Of a DNA stretch of 64,000 bases, positions 59,274-64,000 are shown one piece after another (positions within the stretch are counted from its first letter, which is position 1; every line of letters begins with the position of its first letter). The position numbers and the translations under genes were made by a program. The DNA comes from Betaproteobacteria bacterium HGW-Betaproteobacteria-9 (lineage in GTDB: Bacteria > Pseudomonadota > Gammaproteobacteria > Burkholderiales > Burkholderiaceae_C): contig PHCC01000003.1 of the NCBI GenBank assembly GCA_002842215.1, positions 186,001-250,000 on the forward strand. Reading direction: 5' to 3'. The notes below the pieces were generated by a model, which searched no databases, was not told the DNA's origin, and worked only from the letters and a program-made list of their open reading frames with translations.

Positions 59274-60920
59274 ATGACCAGCATCTACGACCAGGACCTG
59301 CCCCGCAACGAGGCCAACTTTGCGCCCTTCTCACCGCTGTCCTTCATTGAGCGCACGGCCGAGGTCTACCCGGACAGGTTGGCCATCGTGCACGGTGCGC
59401 TGCGCCAGACCTGGATCCAGACATACACCCGTGCCCGCCAGCTCGCCAGCGCCCTGCAGCGCGCTGGCATTGGCAAGAACGACACGGTGGCCGTGATGCT
59501 GCCCAACACACCGCCGATGGTCGAAGCGCACTTTGGCGTGCCCATGGCGGGTGCCGTGCTCAACGCGCTCAACACCCGGCTGGACCCGGAAGCGATTGCT
59601 TTCATGCTCGATCACGGCGAGGCCAAGGTCGTGATCGTGGACCCGGAGTTTGCGGGCACCCTGCGCCAGGCGCTGGCGCTGCGGCAACACAAGTCGCCCT
59701 TGCTGGTGATCGACGTGGAAGACGCCCTTTTCACCGGTGAGACGCAGTCCGCGGGCAGCACCACCTATGAATCGTTCCTGGATGGCGGCGACCCGGCTTT
59801 CGCCTGGAGCCTGCCCGCCGACGAGTGGGACGCCATCGCACTCAACTACACCAGCGGCACCACCGGCAACCCCAAGGGTGTGGTCTACCACCACCGCGGT
59901 GCGGCCACCAACGCGATCAGCAACATCCTCGAATGGGACATGCCCAAGCACGCTGTTTACCTCTGGACACTGCCCATGTTCCACTGCAATGGCTGGTGCT
60001 TTCCCTGGACAGTGGCGGCGCGTGCGGGGGTGAACGTGTGCCTGCGCCGGGTGGACCCACAGGCCATTTTTGACGCCATGCGGAACCACGGTGTGACGCA
60101 CTATTGCGGCGCACCCATCGTGCACGGCCTGCTGGTCAACGCGCCTGCTGCCATGAAGGCTGGTGTGCCGGCCGGTATCAAGGCCATGGTGGCGGGCGCA
60201 GCGCCACCGGCTTCGATGATCGAAGGCATGGAGCAGATGGGTTTTGACCTCACCCATGTCTACGGCCTGACCGAGGTCTACGGCCCGGCCACGGTCTGCG
60301 CCAAACACGCCGCCTGGGACGAGCTGGACATTGGGGAACGTGCCCGCCTCAACGCGCGCCAGGGCGTGCGCTACCACCTGCAGCGCGACGTGCGTGTGTT
60401 GAACCCGGAAACCATGATGCCCGTGCCACAGGACGGCGAGACCATGGGCGAGATCATGTTCAAGGGCAACATCACCATGAAGGGTTATCTGAAGAACCCG
60501 ACGACGACGCAGGAGGCGTTTGCCGGCGGCTGGTTCCACAGTGGTGATCTGGCGGTGCAGTACCCCGACGGTTATTTCAAGATCAAGGACCGCAGCAAGG
60601 ACATCATCATTTCGGGCGGCGAGAACATCTCGTCGATCGAGGTCGAGGACGTGCTGTACCGGCACCCCGACGTGCTGGCGGCGGCCGTGGTGGCGCGGCC
60701 CGATCCGAAGTGGGGTGAGACACCCTGTGCGTTTGTGGAACTGAAGTTCGGTGTGCACACCACGCCCGAAGACATCGTGGCGCATTGCAAGAAGCACCTG
60801 GCCGGGTTCAAGGTGCCGCGTTTCGTGGTGTTCGGTGAACTGCCCAAGACGAGCACCGGCAAGATTCAGAAGTTTGAGTTGCGGAAACGCGCAGGTTCGG
60901 CCGAAGCCATCGACGTCTGA
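59274..60920 (+). CDS. Acyl-CoA synthetase (AMP-forming), AlkK-like
   Basis: A 548-residue adenylate-forming ligase. ATP motifs are YTSGTTGNPKGV near residue 192 and THVYGLTEVYGP; GWFHSGDLAVQYPDGYFKIKDRSKD holds the hinge aspartate, and the C-terminal lysine is in TSTGKIQKFELRK. MFHCNGWCFPW is typical of medium-chain and AlkK-type acyl-CoA synthetases. CAGGAGA lies before the start MTSIYDQDLPR. It is divergent from dnaG over 42 nt. The likely substrates are medium-chain or short branched fatty acids. Confidence 0.9.
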   Translation: MTSIYDQDLPRNEANFAPFSPLSFIERTAEVYPDRLAIVHGALRQTWIQTYTRARQLASALQRAGIGKNDTVAVMLPNTPPMVEAHFGVPMAGAVLNALNTRLDPEAIAFMLDHGEAKVVIVDPEFAGTLRQALALRQHKSPLLVIDVEDALFTGETQSAGSTTYESFLDGGDPAFAWSLPADEWDAIALNYTSGTTGNPKGVVYHHRGAATNAISNILEWDMPKHAVYLWTLPMFHCNGWCFPWTVAARAGVNVCLRRVDPQAIFDAMRNHGVTHYCGAPIVHGLLVNAPAAMKAGVPAGIKAMVAGAAPPASMIEGMEQMGFDLTHVYGLTEVYGPATVCAKHAAWDELDIGERARLNARQGVRYHLQRDVRVLNPETMMPVPQDGETMGEIMFKGNITMKGYLKNPTTTQEAFAGGWFHSGDLAVQYPDGYFKIKDRSKDIIISGGENISSIEVEDVLYRHPDVLAAAVVARPDPKWGETPCAFVELKFGVHTTPEDIVAHCKKHLAGFKVPRFVVFGELPKTSTGKIQKFELRKRAGSAEAIDV

Positions 60921-60929
60921 GTTGGCCAG

Positions 60930-62798
60930 TCAATCCCCCGCCACGATCCCCTCGCGCCGCGGATCGGCGCCGCCCAGCCACACCGGCCTGCCATCTTTCG
61001 CACCACGCTGGATCGCCTGCAGACCGCTCGGCATGGGCGTCTCGCTGACGGTGTGGCCGCGTTGCTGCAGGGCCTGCACGGTGGCGGGAGGGAAGCGGCC
61101 GGCTTCGAGCATCACGGGGCCGCCCAGCGTGCCGAAGTTGGGCAGGTCGATGGCGGCCTGCGGGCTCAGGCCCCAGTGCAGCGCGCCCAGCAGAGTCTTG
61201 GCGGTGAAGTGAATGATGAGCGCGCCGCCCGGGCTACCCGCGCTCATCAGCAGTTGACCGCTGTCGCGGTCGAACACCAGCGTGGGCGACATGGACGAAC
61301 GCGGCCGTTTGCCCGGCTCGACGCGGTTGGCCACGGGCCGGCCCTGCGCGTCGGCAGGTGCGAAGCTGAAATCGGTCAGCTCGTTGTTGAGCAGAAAACC
61401 CCCAGGTCGCGAGGGGTCGGTGTTCACCATCAGCCGGGCGCCGAAGCCGGCTTCGATGGTGGAGGTCATGGCCAGCGCGTTGCCAAACCGGTCGACGATG
61501 CTGATGTGGCTGGTGCCGTACTCGGCTTGTTCGGGCATGGGCGCCCAGGCCATGGCGCGGCCACCGGGCTGACCGGCGGGTGCCTGCGGCAGGCGCACCG
61601 GGCCGATCAGGCGGGCGCGCTCGTCCAGGTAGCGGGCGTCGAGCAGGCTGCCCCAGCGCCCGGCCGGTGGCGCCACGAAATCGGGGTCGGCCAAATACAG
61701 CGCGCGGTCGGCGAACGCCAGGCGGGAAGCCTCGGCGTAGGTGTGCAGCCAGTCGGGGCCGGGCAGGCCGTCTGACAGCGACGCGCCGGCCTGCGGTGTG
61801 CGCGCCAGCAGGCCGAGGATCTGCCCGATGGCGATGGCGCCCGAACTCGGTGGCGGGAAGCCGCAGATGCGCAGCGCGCGTTGTGTGGCCGTGTGGTCAA
61901 AGCACAGGGCGTCACGCTCCTTGGGCCGGTACGCCTTGAGGTCGTCCAGATCGAGCTGACCGGGGTTGCTCGGGTGCCGCTGCACTTTCGCAACCAGCGC
62001 CCTTGCCACCGCACCTTCGTGCAGGGCCTGCGGGCCGGTGGCGGCGATCCGGCGCAGCACCTGCGCAAGCTCGGGGTTGCGCAGCACGTGGCCCACCGGG
62101 TGGGGCTGGCCGTCGCGCTGGTAGAAGTAGGCCGCGGCCACCGGGTCCTGCTTCAGCGCGCTCTCGGCCTGCAGCAGCGCGTGCAGCCGCGGACTGACCG
62201 GGAAGCCCTGATCGGCCAGCCGGATCGCGGGATCGAACAGGCGCGCCCAGGGCAGCCGGCCGTGTTGCCGATGGGCCAGCGCCAGCATGGCCACCGTGCC
62301 GGGCACACCCACCGAGCGGCCGCCCACCACGGCCTGCAGGAAGGGCAGGGGTCGGCCGTCGTCTGCGAGGAACAACTTTTCCGTTGCCGCGGCCGGTGCC
62401 GTCTCGCGCCCGTCAAAGGCCTGGACACGTCGACCATCGTGGTGCAGCAGGAAGGCGCCACCGCCGATGCCACTGGACTGCGGCTCCACCAGGGTGAGCA
62501 CCATCTGCACGGCGATGGCCGCGTCCACGGCGCTGCCACCGGCGCGCAGAATGTGCACGCCGGCTTCGGTGGCCAGGGGGTTGGCGGCCGCCACGGCGTG
62601 CTGACGCAGCGTCCAGCCCGGCTTCGGGGTTGTACCCGTTGCCGCTTCGGGTTGCGCCACCGGGCCGATGGTCGCAGGCACCGCCGCGGTGTCGCGGGCG
62701 GTGGGTGCGGAGCAGGCCGTCAGCAACAGCGCCAGGGTGATCACCACCGGCCAGGGGTGCGTGGCAGTTCGACCAAGGATTTTTGTGCGTTCTGTCAT
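60930..62798 (-). CDS. ggt: Gamma-glutamyltransferase lipoprotein
   Basis: A 622-residue precursor with lipoprotein signal (lipobox LTAC near residue 28). It cleaves the gamma-glutamyl bond of glutathione and related compounds. The propeptide is cut before the catalytic Thr of EYGTSHISIVDRFGNALAMT, producing large and small subunits. Substrate residues lie in FDGRETAPAAATEKLF and KRPRSSMSPTLVFDRDSG, followed by GSPGGALIIHF. Lipid anchoring differs from the soluble periplasmic E. coli enzyme. It converges with the acyl-CoA synthetase gene. Confidence 0.92.
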   Translation of the reverse strand: MTERTKILGRTATHPWPVVITLALLLTACSAPTARDTAAVPATIGPVAQPEAATGTTPKPGWTLRQHAVAAANPLATEAGVHILRAGGSAVDAAIAVQMVLTLVEPQSSGIGGGAFLLHHDGRRVQAFDGRETAPAAATEKLFLADDGRPLPFLQAVVGGRSVGVPGTVAMLALAHRQHGRLPWARLFDPAIRLADQGFPVSPRLHALLQAESALKQDPVAAAYFYQRDGQPHPVGHVLRNPELAQVLRRIAATGPQALHEGAVARALVAKVQRHPSNPGQLDLDDLKAYRPKERDALCFDHTATQRALRICGFPPPSSGAIAIGQILGLLARTPQAGASLSDGLPGPDWLHTYAEASRLAFADRALYLADPDFVAPPAGRWGSLLDARYLDERARLIGPVRLPQAPAGQPGGRAMAWAPMPEQAEYGTSHISIVDRFGNALAMTSTIEAGFGARLMVNTDPSRPGGFLLNNELTDFSFAPADAQGRPVANRVEPGKRPRSSMSPTLVFDRDSGQLLMSAGSPGGALIIHFTAKTLLGALHWGLSPQAAIDLPNFGTLGGPVMLEAGRFPPATVQALQQRGHTVSETPMPSGLQAIQRGAKDGRPVWLGGADPRREGIVAGD

Positions 62799-62894
62799 GC
62801 TTGCGGTTGGTTAGGGAGGACAGCCCATGCGCCGCTTGCCAATAATCAAGCAGCATGGAGGGTGGTTGCGCTATTTTGAATCCTGAAGTGCAAT

Positions 62895-62938
62895 CCAGCC
62901 CAATAGCCAGCCCAATAGCCAGCCCAATAGCCAGCCCA
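62895..62938. repeat. 12-bp tandem repeat
   Basis: The unit CCAGCCCAATAG is present three full times plus eight bases, in the gap between ggt and the secretion ATPase, ending 10 nt before the ATPase start. Copy-number change would alter the leader or promoter spacing of that gene without shifting any reading frame. Confidence 0.85.
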
Positions 62939-62948
62939 GGAAGCCCTG

Positions 62949-64000
62949 ATGACGATGACCACGCCGCCCCTCTCCGCCAACGCAGTCGGTCCCTTTGGTG
63001 GGCCCACGCGTCAGGTGGTGCACAGCCTGCCTTTGCTGATGGCTGCGCTGGAAGCGCAGCATCACCAGCCCATCGTCACCTTGCGCGACGCCTTGCTGCA
63101 GCTGCGCATGCTGGACGAGCCCACGCTGGCGGCCCTGGCCGAAGAGAGCCCCGACCTGTTGCGTTCCCGGTCGTCAGAACTGGTGGTGCGCCTGCTGCTG
63201 ACGGACGACGAGTTGCAGCGCGCGCTGGCCCGCGTGGCGGGCGTGGTGGAGATCGAGGTGCTGGGCTTTGATGTCGAGCGCAATGCGTTTGGCATCCTGC
63301 CCTTGCGCGCAGCACATGCCCACCATGTGGTGCCGCTGGGCATGGTCAACGAGCAGTTTTATGTCGCTTCCTGTGCGCCGACCAACGAAGAACTGCAGCA
63401 CCAGTTGTGCACGCAGACCGGCCACACCGTGCGCCTCGTTTGGGCCAGCCGCGACGCGATCGAACGGCGGCTGGAGTTGCAGGACCGCATCGAGCACGCC
63501 GGCCATGCCCACAGCCCCAGCGCCATCGTCGACGACGTGCGCCGCCGCATGCTGCCGCCCCAGGCGATGGTTCAACACAACGAAGCGGCGGGGCTCGAGG
63601 ACCTCGTGATGCAGGCCATGGTCGAAGTGGGCACGGCCGGCGAGGCCGAGCAGCTGGCTTCGGCGGCAGAGTCGGCCGGCATGGTGCGACTGGTCAACCA
63701 GATGATCGCCGAGGCCCAGAGCACCGGCGTGTCCGACATTCACATCGAGGCCAATCCAGGCGACGCGCTCACCGCGATCCGGTTCCGGCGCGATGGCGAC
63801 CTGGAGCCCTATCTGTGGCTGCCCGCCAAACTGCGCGCACCCCTGGTCTCGCGGGTCAAGATCATGGCCCGACTCGACATCGGCGAGCGCCGCCGGCCGC
63901 AGGACGGCAAGATCGATTTTTCCGAGTTCGGAGGCAAGGCGCTGGAGCTGCGCGTGGCGGTGATGCCCACGCACGACGGGCTCGAAGACGTGGTGCTGCG
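62949..64000 (+). CDS. GspE/PilB-family secretion ATPase, 3' end outside window
   Basis: About 350 N-terminal residues of a type II secretion/type IV pilus-type ATPase. An N-terminal MshEN-like domain (LRDALLQLRMLDEPTLAALA, LGFDVERNAFGILPLRAAHA) is followed by the start of the ATPase N2 domain with MIAEAQSTGVSDIHIEANPG and RRRPQDGKIDF. The Walker A, Asp-box and tetra-Cys motif would lie past the right edge. No ribosome site is clear; ATG at 62955 is an alternative start. It would power pilus or pseudopilus assembly, or an adhesion system. Confidence 0.85.
   Translation, partial: MTMTTPPLSANAVGPFGGPTRQVVHSLPLLMAALEAQHHQPIVTLRDALLQLRMLDEPTLAALAEESPDLLRSRSSELVVRLLLTDDELQRALARVAGVVEIEVLGFDVERNAFGILPLRAAHAHHVVPLGMVNEQFYVASCAPTNEELQHQLCTQTGHTVRLVWASRDAIERRLELQDRIEHAGHAHSPSAIVDDVRRRMLPPQAMVQHNEAAGLEDLVMQAMVEVGTAGEAEQLASAAESAGMVRLVNQMIAEAQSTGVSDIHIEANPGDALTAIRFRRDGDLEPYLWLPAKLRAPLVSRVKIMARLDIGERRRPQDGKIDFSEFGGKALELRVAVMPTHDGLEDVVL

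Noticed and set aside
62895-62938. CRISPR array
   Set aside because: The units are only 12 bp and directly adjacent without spacers; no cas genes are present.

Overview
The window reads as a chromosomal segment of a GC-rich betaproteobacterium, most likely of the order Burkholderiales and probably the family Comamonadaceae (Comamonas/Hydrogenophaga/Acidovorax relatives). This is inferred from four things: a protocatechuate 4,5-cleavage operon in the order ligJ-ligK-ligI-ligA-ligB-ligC, as in the Comamonas pmd cluster; several Bug/TctC-type binding proteins; a very Lys/Ala-rich N-terminal extension on RpoD; and repeated GC-rich intergenic hairpins. No tRNA, rRNA, CRISPR array, intact transposase or phage gene was seen.

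Layout. (1) 1-6.9 kb: a leftward thiolase / feruloyl-CoA synthetase-like / crotonase operon diverges from an amidohydrolase and two TRAP-type periplasmic binding proteins. A GTTAT-N5-ATAAC operator-like site occurs both at the divergent promoter and before the first binding protein. (2) 7.0-11.5 kb: a different kind of cargo holds a TDT-family transporter, a cytochrome P450, a DUF2249 protein, a frameshifted hemerythrin-like gene, a small membrane protein and a MarR regulator. An NsrR-like operator suggests nitric-oxide control. (3) 12.2-16.6 kb: two more TRAP binding proteins very like the first two, then DctQ and a DctM gene broken by an internal deletion. (4) 16.7-25.8 kb: a Bug binding protein, a dehydrogenase, an AEC transporter, a LysR regulator and the complete ligJKIABC operon, which takes protocatechuate to pyruvate and oxaloacetate except for a separate tautomerase. 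(5) 25.9-36.9 kb: an aldo/keto reductase, a ferric-reductase-like flavocytochrome, a phytase-like esterase, a ureide cluster (uraD, Bug protein, uraH) with a LysR gene, a Spy-like lipoprotein with a two-component system, and a dienelactone hydrolase-like protein.

(6) 37.2-44.0 kb is the most unusual region. A PqqD-like protein, an ATP-grasp ligase, a fold-III PLP decarboxylase and a urea-transporter/M23-peptidase fusion are joined by successive 4-nt overlaps, then followed by a family-5 solute-binding lipoprotein. This looks like a dedicated small-molecule or peptide modification and traffic system whose product I cannot name. (7) 44.3-48.1 kb: an isolated ArsA-type ATPase, an autoregulated winged-helix/nucleotidyltransferase pair resembling a toxin-antitoxin operon, and a PPC/DUF296 protein. 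(8) 48.1-54.2 kb: a three-component class I P450 system with an AraC regulator, then a LysR gene divergent from a second, diverged ligA/ligB dioxygenase pair. (9) 54.2-64 kb: core genes rpoD and dnaG, an acyl-CoA synthetase, gamma-glutamyltransferase and the start of a GspE/PilB-type ATPase. A 215-bp REPIN-like palindromic element lies between ligB2 and rpoD.

Taken together, the segment is specialised for lignin-type aromatic acids: uptake by TRAP and Bug systems, CoA-dependent side-chain breakdown, P450 oxidation and meta-cleavage of protocatechuate. Two unrelated accessory modules, NO stress and the PqqD/ATP-grasp operon, are embedded in it. All function calls rest on motif and family recognition by eye; no database search was run.
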